The notes under the pieces were generated by a model, which saw nothing but the letters and a program-made list of their open reading frames with translations, was not told where the DNA came from and did not search any database. Position numbers and translations under genes: made by a program. Of a stretch of 64,000 bases of DNA, positions 22,805-34,978 are shown piece after piece. How positions within the stretch are numbered: the stretch's first letter is position 1; every line of letters begins with the position of its first letter. This DNA is from Zingiber officinale (taxonomy: Eukaryota; Streptophyta; Magnoliopsida; Zingiberales; Zingiberaceae): NCBI RefSeq assembly GCF_018446385.1, contig NC_056000.1:52918722-52982721 (forward strand), in the 5' to 3' direction.

Positions 22805-25800
22805 TTAAGAATAAGGCAAACTGTGAGATGGTTTCACCAAATTAGTTACTCCTTGGAACTCCTGAAGGAATGCCTTCGATCTAATATCAGCCTGCAAATC
22901 GAAAACAAGATTTCTTAGATATTCAAGAAATGGTTGCTTCAGAAATGTTAGTCCACACTGACAATAACTTGGAGTAATGATACAGATGTTTAATCTAATT
23001 GACCAATAGGGTTATATGGTCAAGAAAATATTTTCTTCAACACGTCTGGTTTGAAAATAAATATTGTGAAGAAACCATTGGGAACTAAATATTTGTTCAT
23101 TCCATCTGTGAAGAAACCATATAGGATGTGTTCATTATTCACAAAAAAAAAATTGGAGCTTACCTGTCGAATAGGCTCAGGGATGCGATATTTGCAAGAT
23201 GATTTGACAATCATTATGGCAGAACCAAGCGATATTCGATGACCAATGGACACATATATAGGTTTTGATGAGGAATGACTGGAGTGCATTGCCTGGTAAT
23301 ATAGAAGTAGTTCAGTTCAGAAGAATAGGAAATTCTAGATGATATTACACATCAAAATAACAATGTATATGACATATGCCATCTTCTTAGTGCAACCTAA
23401 AAAATATAAATTCCATGAAGCCAAAAAATATTATGTCATAGAGCAGATGGGAATATCCTCCATGAGCCTAATTAGAAGGCCACCAACTATCATATGATGC
23501 ATAACTGATAGTGAGTCTTAGAAAACAAAATCTTTGCCTGGAGCCTAAACAAGCATAATGAAGCTGGTGTTCCTATCTAGTAAGATCTCGACAGAAGAAC
23601 CATTCCATACAATACACAACAGAGCAGATGGGGATGAAGACATAAGCTGAACAGTCTACCTAGCAGTAGATTGAAGCAGCTGTGGATCCACACATTCTTC
23701 TTTTTTCCCGTAGCCATGGTTTTTGTTACATTTCAAAATCCACTGCTATAAGGCATGTCATTGAAGATGGTTGACGTGCTACTCGTATATCCTTTCCACA
23801 TTATGTATTCCTAATCTAACTCACTCCTTGTTTTTAATATGCATGGCTGTAGAGAAAATAAAGTAATTATTGAGTGCAAAACATGGATGGACTGCTATTG
23901 TTCCTTGGATTGTAAGGTCTGGCTGGAATAGGAAAAATGCTGTCAGATGCATTTATATCTACCAGAATGACAAAATTCTCAGTAAGGTACCAGCTAGAAG
24001 ATCTGCAATACATTCAAGACTTATAGATTGTCTACATGGATAAATTGATCGCAACACAAAGTTATTTTTACTATTAATATTTTCATTATTACACTGGCTA
24101 AAGCTTTTTTTTTTATCTACTTTTATCTTCTACATCTCCAATTCTAATTGATTGAACTCATTAAGATACAAAAACTATCTCACTTATGAGCAAGTCCAAT
24201 ACATTTCAATATATTTTTTCATTTATTATCTATGGGAACTACATCTAAATGTTGTTGGGCAATATAATATTTTTTTCAACTTTTAAATAATCTCACACAT
24301 TCATCTATATTGCATTTATTTTTTAATATAATTATTTTGAAGGGGCGAGTCTGACATCTTAATTCATATCTAAATGTTGCGATCTTGAAATTTTTTTCTT
24401 TTAGCCAAGGGACAAACAATAATCACATAAGAACCTCCTCTCCATTTCAATCACTAATTCTTTATCATAAAACACAATGACATAAACAGGGATTGCAGAA
24501 TATTTAACTTTTGAGTATGGACTTCAATATCTCTTACCATTCCCCATGTTTTTCCAGACTTCCCGATCAAAGGTATCAGATCCTCATCATAGGTTCCACT
24601 AGCTTCGAAGCATCGTCTCACTTTAGACTGAGTTAGTCCATCAACGTGATGCAACTGAAGAATACAGCGACAAATTACAAGTAAATTCTTAGGGAAATAA
24701 AATATTACCATATCCTAGATGAACAATCCAGCCCAAAGATAATCCTGTCTGTGTACCAACAAGCCAAAGTCGACCAGATTTTTAATAACTTTTTCATTTT
24801 ATCTTTAATCTAATAGGCCATATCTATCAGGTAATAGAGGAGTCAATTAAGGTTGACAATTGCTACCTTACCCAGTTGGAAGAACCGCTATGATAAAGAC
24901 CATGTATACTTTCCTAGGAAATAAGGTAATGATATAATGAAAAGAATAATGATACTAACCAAGAATTTTAAAATAAAATAAAATTTCAGCACTGGAGAAG
25001 TTAATCGAGGTTAAGTGATAATGTTTCTAGGCACACTTAAGAGATCAGTTTATACATCTATTGTCAATTTATTGTTTTCCTATCCATTATTAATTTATCC
25101 AATCAAGACATATTATGAAAAGTTCAGTTCATGATAAATATTTGACCCTTTCTGTCCTAATACTTTATATCTCTGTGAAGATTCTAATATAATGTACATT
25201 ATAAGAGAAAGGTTTTAGAGGATTTAATGCAATTAGAACAAAAGGTAAAATATCATAAATTTATGTTATACAACAAGCAAATTTCACAAGGTATGATAAT
25301 AAGAATGGTATGTTTCCATTGTAGTATTGTAAATCTGTAAGGAAAGAGCTTGTGTACTTTGTATATTCCTTTTTAAAGTTTTCATATATGAAATGATCCT
25401 TGTGCTTTATGACATTATCACCATAATTTCCTTTTAAGTACTGACCTTCTTTGTCTACCAAAACATAGCTCTATCAGGTAGGAAGGATCATAATTTTTTG
25501 TGTTAAGCATTGTTCTAAAAACTTACGAAGTTGGAAGGGGATTGCTTCACTTAGTCAATAAGTTGTCCCCTTTAAGCATTCTTACAGAAAGCAATCTAGG
25601 CAGTCCGCCTAGGCAGCCCATGCAGTCCAAATGATTGGTCCAAGCATATGTTTATTTTCAAATTTTGATTTAGTATAGAAACAGATTCACTTGAATAAAC
25701 CCTAAAGGTTCAACCTTACCCCACCCTTATTTTCTTAAAAAAAATCATCCAAGCCTTGATTTTTCACTCAATGCCATACCCTCAAGGACATCCTAATAAT

Positions 25801-28800
25801 TCCAACCATCTTCTTCTTCCATTCCTTCTCAAAGTGTCTTCTCCATCTTCTCTTCCTCTCTACTTTATTTCTCCTATCTATATGTTTCCTTCCATGCAAC
25901 AGGAAGTATGATGTATTTTGTTGTTATAATTTATTTCTTAATCAATTATCACTTATTTACATGTAATTGCAAACTTTTTTTTGAATGATTAATTCATTTT
26001 GTTAAATATATAGATTTAGTTATGTCTAATGTTAATATCAATATTATTTTAATATCTAGGCCTCACCTATTTCCTAGGTGCTATTAGTGGGTCAACCCTC
26101 TGCCACTTGAGACCTTCTGCCACTTGAAATTGTCTTTTAAAATCTTGGTGCTATGGTATAATTCTTTTGGTACATGGTGGTAAGAGTTTGGCCTTGCTTT
26201 CCATAAAATTAAAATATAGTTGAGCACTACATCCAACTTCATAAATGTCAAAATGCCTCGTAATGTTTTCAAAATTGAGTCCTTTTATTGTCACTTTCTC
26301 TAGAATAATATAGAGGAATACTTTCGACTCTAATAAAAAAAATGTCACATGCTTGCCACCATTAAATGAAAGAATCAGAAGATGGGATTAGAATGATAAG
26401 AATTTGAAATTTTAAGGAGGCATTTTTATTTTATTTTTTTTTAAACTTTGGGGAGGATTAAGGAGATAAATTGAGGGAGGTGAAATGAAATATTCCCTTA
26501 CAAAAAAAAGGAAAGCTTTAATTTACTTACATTTTTTCCAATTCCAATGGTGGGAAGATTAGCCAAGATACCAAGATGGCAAGCTAACCCAAGACCTATG
26601 TTAGAGCATGAGTAGCAAAACCCATTAATGAAACTGAAAACAACTTTCACACCTAAAACAAAGGAAAAAAGAAGAATAATGCGAATGACACTGCATTTAT
26701 TCAAGGACCAAATGAAAATTTTGAGTTTCATTTGTTTGATACTCTAGCTCAAAATCCATTACACTTTATGATTAAGAGTAGCCAAAAGAAAAGAACTCAG
26801 CAAATTTAGATGCTCTGAAATGTGGTACACTACTACACTGTATCTAACAATCAGAATGAGATACCATGAATGAATCTATTTAAAATGACGGGATGCTAAT
26901 ACTAGCTCTTAAAATATGGTACTTAGCATCAGGATGACTAGGCGGTGCATATAAAATGAGGGAAAGAGATGGAACTTACCTCGAGGATGAAGTAAGCCAT
27001 TGCCATCGACCATCAATAACTGCCAACATAGAGATGAGCGAGAGTCTTAAGTGGCTCAAAGTTTCAATTTTCATTCAGACGAAAAATGATATGAATCAGC
27101 TCTGCTGAGAAACCATTTGTCTCAAAATTTTGCTACTCCATTCATAACTTCAAAATGATTCTTTGATAAAATTTTTTTGGAGATACTTGTATCGTAGTTA
27201 ATGAAAGAAAACCACCAGTGAATTATAAAATAAGAATCTGGTCATGAGCTCTTCTGCTATGCAATGAAAGAATCTTGTTGAAAATTAAATTTTTGTTAAC
27301 TGAAATACAGAATGATCATGCATTGTATTGTCTTGGAATGTTTCATTTGATACTAAATTGATATTTTATTTTAAGAAGAGAACCAAGAGATACAATGACA
27401 CAGTTACCTTTCTAAACCATGGGCGTCCAAAATTAGATGTGCAGTTTAAGACTTCTAGTAAAGGTTATTTTCCAAATATGTGCTAATATTCTAACTTCTT
27501 AAATGAGATGTTAAGAAGAAATGAATTTTTGTCTTTGTTGAATAGAATGACATTTTACTAAACAAATAATATCCAAACAATTGAACCTTTTATGACTTGT
27601 TTAATGCCTAAAGTTATCGTAAATTCACCTGAGGATAGAAAGGATGAGCGTTGAACTTCATCTTGTCGAGAAGACCCAAAAGTATTGGTGCCTACAATAG
27701 TACAAAAAATGATTCACAACTCCAATATACACATCTTATGGAATGATCATTTTGAAAAATGAGAGAGTGAACCTCATAACTGCGAAGTCGTCAGGCTAAG
27801 ATTGTTTCCAACAGAAATGACTAATATTTGTTTTAGCATTCAATTCATACGCCTTTTGTATTGTCGTTCTCATCTTTCTTAGCAAACCTTGTGAAACTGG
27901 TATAGTTCGTCTCTAGTAATGCAAGAGATCATGGGCTAAATAAAGTATAGACTATTTGTTGTACAAGGTTAAAGCTATGAACATGAGATAACCTTCCCAA
28001 ATCCCGTATTTCGAAAAATCATTTGGCCTAGAATCATTTCATCATGCTTTTATTAAGTAACCGAGGACTCATAAATTGTATTCTAATTTCAAGATGTGGG
28101 GATGTAAAGTTGTAGTTTATGAAAAAAGTATAGTGTGTTTTAGTAGTTGTAGCAACCCATGTCAAGGTCTATGGCAAAGAAATGTCGTATGAAATGTTCT
28201 ACCAGTGAGTTCTTCCATAACAAGCCACGGTATCAATAGAAGGGACAAACAAATAAGTCATTGATATCATGCGATGAAAGGTCTATAAAAAACTTCCTTT
28301 GATAGGTTTAGTATCTGATGCAGAATATGCAACAAATTTTGTCAAATACATGTCTTAGGATTCCAACTTTTCCAACATATGGGCAGTGAGAAAGGTAGAT
28401 GGAATCACCTAAATCCAAGGATGAAATCGTGAGTCGAGAAGCAATAATAACACATCTCTTGACCACTATATGACACAATGATGATAAGAAATGTCTTACG
28501 ACATGCCCTACCAGTGAGTTCTTCCATAATAAGACACACAGGATTCACATAAGGGGCAAACAAATAAGTCATTGATATTGAAAGGTCTATAAAGAACTTC
28601 CTTTGATAGGTTTAGTATCTGATGCAAAATGTGCAATAAATTTTGCTGGTCTTAGGATGCCTACTTTTCCAAAATATTGGCAGCGAACAAAGGTAGAAGG
28701 AATCATCTGATTCCAAGGATGAAATCATGAGTCAAAAAGAAAAAATAAAACATTTCTTGACCACTATATGACGACGCATTGATGATATGGAGATATAATC

Positions 28801-29760
28801 TCAATCAAGTTAATCAATCTCGCCAAATTTCCCATATTTTCAAAACACAAAATGGTGTTGCATGTAAAAATGGATTTTCACCGAGGCAGATCTACTGGAT
28901 CCATAATTGAGCAATATCCGACACACGGCCTAGAAAGAGAATATATTTATTCTATTAGATTGCTCTCACTTAAAAACTACTATGTTTGGGTTGGACCTAG
29001 TTGAACTTAGCTCAACCACTCAAGTGGATTCAAGTGAGTTTGCTTGAGTTGTTCAAGTATGCAAATGTACCAAACCAAACTGGGGCATTCAATTTTTCTA
29101 CCAAAAGGCTAGTCAAATCCAATTCGAAATTCTCTTTACTTAAATAAGATTTGTAAACTATTCCTAATGATATATGTACAAAAGTCATTCTTAATTCATC
29201 ATTAAGCCTTTTAACTTATATAAAACATAATTAATTGAGTGTTTAAACAAGCCCACATAGGTACACTAAATGAGATTATGAATAGGAATATTAAAGCCTC
29301 AATTGTTTAAAATTTTGAAAAGATTGTTAACATCAGTCAGGCCAAATACCTCTCTGAACGCAAGAAATCCAGGAACATAAGGAACATGCAGGCGGGCAAC
29401 ATCAAACTCTTCGTGCACAACGTTGAGAGTATCAGAATCGAGCACCACGAGAGCACCGCACGCCAACGAAGGATCCTTCTTCAAGAAGCTTATATCAACA
29501 CCGCCGATGTACTTCAGCTTCTCCCTTGCTGACCCATCCTCTGAAGGCGATTCTTGCGAGGATATTCCCCACGAAAAATCATCCTCAAGGACCAATCGTT
29601 CCTTAAGCGACTCCTGAGCTCTGAGAAGACTGAAATTGTCATTTTGCATGATAAGAATCACCAAAAAATGGAGGAAAATTGGAGTAGATGCATACTTGGC
29701 CCATTCCTGATGATACGATGCGAAATTTTCGTCCTCTCCTTGATCGGGAGAATCTCCCAT
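22805..29760 (-). CDS. endonuclease V (inosine-directed nuclease)
   Basis: Minus-strand exons are 29696-29760, 29350-29620, 27629-27691, 26980-27019, 26531-26595, 24538-24654, 23164-23292 and 22805-22891. All are GT-AG with consistent phase, giving 278 residues, the usual plant length. Endonuclease V cleaves nucleic acid next to deoxyinosine or inosine; eukaryotic forms act mainly on inosine-containing RNA. Family landmarks in order: YIGGVDISF (catalytic Asp), VPYVPGFLAFRE (wedge Tyr, catalytic Glu), LLMVDGNGLLHPRG (catalytic Asp), LGLACHLGILANLPTIGIGKN (His and Lys of the active site), and VSIGHRISLGSA with KYRIPEPIRQAD. The start is the first ATG (MGDSPDQGEDENF). No lesion is seen. Introns range from 75 bp to about 1.9 kb. 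It shares an upstream region with the RlmH-like gene. Confidence 0.95.
23293..26530 (-). other. large endonuclease V introns, no gene inside
   Basis: Introns 23293-24537 and 24655-26530 hold AT-rich sequence. Short ORFs (24454-24711, 25261-25461, 26084-26348) are either exon-overlapping or accidental. No transposon ends were identified. Confidence 0.5.
28180..28797. repeat. 309-bp tandem duplication in endonuclease V intron 2
   Basis: Two diverged copies start AAATGTC at 28180 and 28489. Both share CCAGTGAGTTCTTCCATAA, GGACAAACAAATAAGTCATT (one change), TTTGATAGGTTTAGTATCTG and CTTGACCACTATATGAC in the same order. Divergence is about 15% with small indels, so it is an old duplication. Confidence 0.88.
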
Positions 29761-30003
29761 GAGCGATCGCCCTTGATGTAGAAGGAAGCTCAGTGAGATT
29801 TCGAAGAATCGAATACAGGAATTAGGATGCGGAGGGGAAACGAAACGGAGAACGAGGGTCCCTTATAATTACAAAACGTTAGAATCGGCCTCCCTCTTTG
29901 ATTCTGATTGTGAAATTTCAAACAACAAGGTCTGAAATGAAAACTGCAGGAACCTGCCCTTAAAATGGTCGTCCGAGCTTTCTCGCTCTAGCGACTTGGC
30001 GAA
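29761..30003. promoter_or_regulatory. bidirectional upstream region between endonuclease V and the RlmH-like gene
   Basis: The two start codons are head to head, 243 bp apart, with no ORF or repeat between. Each gene's promoter and 5' leader must lie here or overlap the other gene, so shared control is likely. This is inferred from layout only. Confidence 0.7.
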
Positions 30004-33000
30004 ATGGAAGTCTCTCTGTTGGGCCAAAGCCCTACTCTTCTCTCCACTCGGTTGAAGAGCAGCAACCCTGCCTCCATTCCGCCAGGTTCAATCGTTTCAC
30101 CTATTTCCTTTTTTTCCCCCCGATTTCTCTTTCTCACTTCCTCCTAAAAATCCTTTTTTTAAAAATCGTTCTTTCTCTTTCGTGTTCGATTCCCTCCGGC
30201 AGCTAGGAAATCTAAGTACTCCGGCCAAGCAATCGTAAGTCAGCTCCTCTTGTTTGCTCCAAAGGGTCTTTCTCTGGGATTTGGCATTTTGGGTCATTCT
30301 AATACCGAACACTGGCCTTTTTTTCCTTAGTTTTTTATTCAATTTTCTCTTTTGGCATAAATTTTCGCTTGAAGAGAACAATTCCGTTACGAATATTGAC
30401 AGTCGGCAAGAAGAGATCTAGAGGGGTGCAACTATTGGTCGAGGAGTACATGGAGAAGCTCAAGTACTATTGCTGCGTCGAGGACGTACACTTGAAGTCT
30501 AATCCAAAAGGTAGCAGGTACACACTAGATGGCCAACATTACTGCGAAGATGAGTATTTGTTCATCTATGCAATTTTATTTATTTATTTTTGATTATATA
30601 CATCAATATGAAACAAAAATGTATATAAGTAAATTGAAGATCTTCGTCATTCACAAATTTTGTTGTTCTCCAATTGCTGCGCAGTTTAATGTTCCTCTTC
30701 ATCTATTAGTAAGAGATCGATAATGGGTTGAGACAACTGGATTTAGGGAAAAGAGGGAGTCTAGCCTCATCTTTGTTAGCTTCTTCATCTCCTAATTGAA
30801 TTCGAACAAGCCATTTAGACTATTTGACACGATTCACTTGGTGTGATAATAAGATATCTACATGGGCACACTTCCATATCTCTCATTTAATAGGCTCAAT
30901 CCAATTAACCCAAGTTTACTCATCTTTTTAGGGAAATAAATCCAACAGACTAATGTGTTGGGAGTAGTATCAATTCAAGGGATCTGTATTTGTTGTAGAA
31001 ATAGAGAGAGATGTCAACATGTAATGAATCCTTTTCTTGAATAATTAGTAGCTACCGATTTCTGTGTGTAAGCAAATCTTATGGTTTATGGCTGGCGATG
31101 TGTCATTTAATTCATGGATAGGAATTTCCCGATGGACTTGTTCTTTTCTTACACAAAAAAAAACGAAAACTTATTCAGGTGCTGTTACTGAATTGTTACT
31201 CTTACTATAAGTTCGATGTTTCTCATGTACCACAGCAATGTGAAAGCTCAGATTGATGCTGAAGACAGTGTTATTATGCAACAAATCAGATCTGAAGATT
31301 GGGTATGATGTAAATTTCCCTCTCATTTTCAAGTACTACCCAGAGAGAACATTGAACTCCTTGCCTTCTATCCAAAGTAACAAATAATGTCATTAAAATC
31401 TAAGAGGATAATGTTAATATAGGAATCATCATCAAATTTAACTATTTATCTATTTTTGCATAATTTTCTTGTAGTTGTGTTGAATAAGAACTTATTTCAT
31501 GTGATCCTAATGAAGTAGGTTATTGTGTTGGATGAGCATGGAAGAGATATTGGATCAGAGCAATTAGCTGATTTGGTGGGGGATGGAGGGCAAACAGTAA
31601 GTACCTTATCTTGTATTTCAGCAACATTTTGTTTTATTGCTACCTGATAAACTGAACTTGATAAAAAAGACTAAATTGAAAAGACAACTAGATTCGTGCA
31701 TAAAGTTTAGTACTCTTTTGCAATTGCTCTACATTCTGTCATTCCAAAGGTGACATGTTAAGCTTGTTAGGCTTCTATTTACACATTCATAAGTATGCAC
31801 CATCTTGTTTGCCTTACATGGTAGTGATAAATGTATTGCATATCTTAGCAGTTTTTCTAATTGTTAGTGAAAACTATTTGGTCGAGAAAAATTAAATTTC
31901 CAATCTAGAAGCTTCGTAGAAGGAGATCATGTGTCTCTTGGAGGAATATGTATCAGCATTAGCTTCTGCAATATTTTCATGGTTCCAAGACATTCTCAAA
32001 GTTAATGTTGCAACACCCTTTTACAAAAATATTTGTGAAGAGTTAAAGTGATTCTCATTTCATGTATAGTGGGATACATCGGCCATCAGTCAGCAAAAAA
32101 CTTTGCCATTACCCTTCTGAATGATGTCCTCTCAATTGTGTTCCAAGCTACACTCTCCAACCACTCATGCTCACACATGAGCATGAAGAATATTCTAATG
32201 TAAGCCAGAATGTGATTGCCAGATGTAATGAAATTTGATCCTTTTTTTTTAAAAAAAAAAACAATAATTTCTAACTATTTTTGAAGTTTGGGTCGAACTC
32301 TATTGGTTGTCCTAACTGAGACTCATGGATTGGTTGCTGGAGTTTCACTAATAATAGTTTTGTTGAACCTAGCAGCCTCATGTTGTTGTATATCTAACCT
32401 TCATGATCTGCATTCTATGCAATCATATATGAAATTTACATAAATTAACATTTGAGATTTTCTTGAGCTTATTAGACTGCATAAAATGGATGCAAATTTG
32501 TACTGCTTTTCCAGTAGAAGAGTCAATATGCTATTCTATATAGAAAACATTTTCTTTATATTTATTTTAATTGTTATTTGCCAAACACTCGTATTGTGTT
32601 TGATTCAGATCAATAGTTATTCTATTCCTTATGAATTCTTATGTTTGACTTTAAAAAATTGACTTGGAATATATTTCCTTTGACATGTTTGATTAAAAAA
32701 AATAAACTTAGATTACCAATTCTGATGATATTTTTATTCCCTTCTCATTTGTCTTAGCTACTCCCTTATCATTCTAAAGAATGTATATTTTTACTTTATT
32801 TCGTTCTCTAAGAAATATATATTCCAAGTAGGTCAGATGAGCCAAGCGAATCGAACAAGCTAAACAAACCAAGCAAATTGAGCATGTTGATTGAATAAAC
32901 GAGCAGATTAGGCAAGTTAGATGGACCGAGTAGGTTAGATTAGTCAAATGAAATGAGCAAATTGTACTATCTAAGAAGAACGAATAGATTGGGTAGGACG

Positions 33001-34073
33001 GAGACGCAAAGCAAGTAGAGTGGACCAAGCAGAACAGATAGGTCAAATGCTGAACAAGTTGAGTGAATCAAATGAGATCAATACATTGAGGAAGCCTGGT
33101 GGGTTAGACTGTTTGAGCAGCCCAAACAAGTCAAGCGGGTCAAATGAAACAAGCGAACTGGATGGATAGTGCAAAATGAGTAGGATGGAAGGGTCATGCC
33201 AGTTGGATGGATGTGGGGATGAGTGAGTCGAAAAGGTTGTATGTCTCAAGCAAGCTAGATAAATTGGTGGTGATACGAGATAAGGATGGTCGGATGGACC
33301 AAGTGGATGAACAGGACTGAGCAAATATTTTTTCAAAGAATATATTAATTGTCGAACTATTTCTTAAAAAATTCTTAAAAAACTAAACATAAGAATGAAT
33401 GGACCATCTTTTCTTCACACAAGGCATATATATTCATGTGCCATTCGATAGAAGTAGCCGTTTTATTCTTTCTCAATTGCATTTTGCACACACCACAAAT
33501 CTTGTAATGATTCCATGAAGTTCAATATTTTCTTCTTGTACTTGCAGGGTTCAGCTAGACTTGCATTTTGCATCGGTGGCCCATACGGACACGGACCACA
33601 GTTGCGAAAACGGGCAGATGTGACAATTCGATTATCATCTATGGTCTTGAATCACCAGATTGCATTGATTGTGTTGCTAGAGCAACTCTACAGGTAAGTC
33701 TGTCACCAACTTCCTTCCACTTCATCTACTGCTTTGAATCCGGTAAATTTCTGTGCAATTCGATATTCTCTTTGGTTGCTACACTTACCCGACTGCACTA
33801 ATATCTTGCAAATGTACTGATCAGCATCACCTTGACATTGAATGCTATGATACAGCCCATTTTGAACTCAACAGTTTTTCTTGTTTGTTTTTTGTTGTTG
33901 TTACCTGTTTGCAATTACACATTCTCTTTTCGATAGCTTGAAATTCAGCAAAGTCAAAGTGGTTATATAACTTTGCAACCTAATTTGCTTAGCTTCCATG
34001 GGTGTGTGATACTTCACTGCATTGACTTTGTAGATCATGGACGATCATCAAAGGCCAGAAGTACCACCATTAG
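30004..34073 (+). CDS. RlmH-type SPOUT rRNA (pseudouridine-N3) methyltransferase, organellar
   Basis: Exons are 30004-30085, 30203-30234, 30375-30517, 31236-31302, 31519-31596, 33548-33693 and 34034-34073. All junctions are GT-AG and in phase; 195 residues. Residues 1-38 are basic and Ser-rich (MEVSLLGQSPTLLSTRLKSS...) as in an organelle targeting peptide. The RlmH/YbeA family follows: RILTVGKKRS near 42-51, WVIVLDEHGRDIGSEQLADL, then the knotted SAM-binding part FCIGGPYGHG, RLSSMVLNHQIALIVLLEQL and the ending YRSWTIIKGQKYHH. Bacterial RlmH methylates pseudouridine 1915 in helix 69 of 23S rRNA; the plant protein presumably does so in chloroplast or mitochondrial ribosomes (inference). It matches the known plant length (about 196). 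No lesion seen. Confidence 0.93.
31597..33547 (+). other. RlmH-like gene intron 5 with degenerate minisatellite
   Basis: A 1.95-kb intron. From 32820 to 33310 it consists of degenerate short units built on the pattern AAGCGARTYGAACAAGY / GGTTAGATGGACCRAGYAR, purine-rich on the plus strand. It keeps two minus-strand frames open (32774-33046, 33043-33336) with repetitive LTYLxCLxCS-type translations that are not proteins. Confidence 0.7.
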
Positions 34074-34566
34074 CATGACCTCTCATGAACTTCCAGAGTC
34101 CGCAATATCCTCCAAAAATTCGCAGCAGCAAACAAGTTTGGGGGCCGAGTATGATCGTCCGCTCGCTCTTTTTATCTACAATCTTAAAGTTTGGATTGTA
34201 GGCCCATATTTGAGCAACCTTGTGTTATCTTCTAAACGCTTCATACAGTTGGGCATGTAAAATAGTTAAATTTTACTCGACTCAAAATTAATTTCTTCAA
34301 AGTTTTGGGGGCAATTGGCAGCACTAAAATAGTTGGTAGATGTGAATGCATAACATAAAAATTAAAAATGATTTAGCAGTTAATCAAAATGAAAGTTAAA
34401 AATTAAATATTCTATAAACCACCAATAAATTAGCCATATGCATTCGACTAATAATTTGTATTTAAAATAAATAGTATTTATTGTTAGTTTTTATAAGCAT
34501 ATAAATAATTGTTTATTGATATATTAATAATACATATGAATGGATCAAAACTAACTGTACACTTAA
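34074..34566 (+). other. RlmH-like gene 3' flank, nothing recognised
   Basis: Probably the 3' UTR at first, then AT-rich spacer. No supported feature. Confidence 0.4.
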
Positions 34567-34705
34567 ATGGGCCGGGCCATAGGCCCGTACCATCTCAGTC
34601 GTCGCTTATATTGAGCATTTCAGTCATCCTCTAATCACCTCGCTCTACAAGGCTGCGTGTAATCGCGATTTCTAGGGTTAGGGCTTCAGATTTGCAGGTG
34701 CTACG
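34567..34705 (+). promoter_or_regulatory. promoter/leader of the ATP synthase f-like gene with site II and telo-box-like motifs
   Basis: ATGGGCCGGGCC and GGCCCG (34567-34587) are clustered TGGGCY-type site II elements. They are common before plant genes for mitochondrial and ribosomal proteins and are bound by TCP factors. CTAGGGTTAGGGC (34673-34685) resembles an inverse telo-box. No TATA box is obvious. The motif set fits a mitochondrial housekeeping gene. Confidence 0.65.
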
Positions 34706-34978
34706 ATGGCTCTCCGGGCGTTCTACAACGAGATCAAAGGCTTGAAGGTGAGGGATCTCCCTGCATACGTGAAGCCGAAATTGTCGTGGGAGTACATCAA
34801 AAACAGTACGGACAAGGCGGTGGATCGCTACATCGAGAAGTACATCGATACCAGTTCGATCCAGCCCCTCTATCACGTCATCATCGGCGGCATGGTGATA
34901 TCCTACCTTGTGGCCCTTCCACACGAGCGCCGCCACCTCGAGCATCAGCAGCAACAGGCCTCTGGCGGCCACCACTAG
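34706..34978 (+). CDS. small mitochondrial inner-membrane protein, ATP synthase subunit f-like
   Basis: A single-exon 90-residue protein starting [19 protein letters not shown]. Residues about 53-70 ([18 protein letters not shown]) form one membrane segment. The C-terminus is [17 protein letters not shown]. It closely resembles a conserved plant protein of about 90 residues (Arabidopsis At4g30010 type, from memory), which proteomics places in the mitochondrial ATP synthase, likely as the peripheral-stalk/membrane subunit f. The gene is intact and GC-rich compared with its surroundings. The coding assignment is firm; the complex membership is recalled from family knowledge. Confidence 0.85.
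   Translation: MALRAFYNEIKGLKVRDLPAYVKPKLSWEYIKNSTDKAVDRYIEKYIDTSSIQPLYHVIIGGMVISYLVALPHERRHLEHQQQQASGGHH

Noticed and set aside
32774-33336. Two minus-strand ORFs with LTYLxCLxCS-like repeats
   Set aside because: They are produced by the degenerate minisatellite in an intron of the RlmH-like gene.
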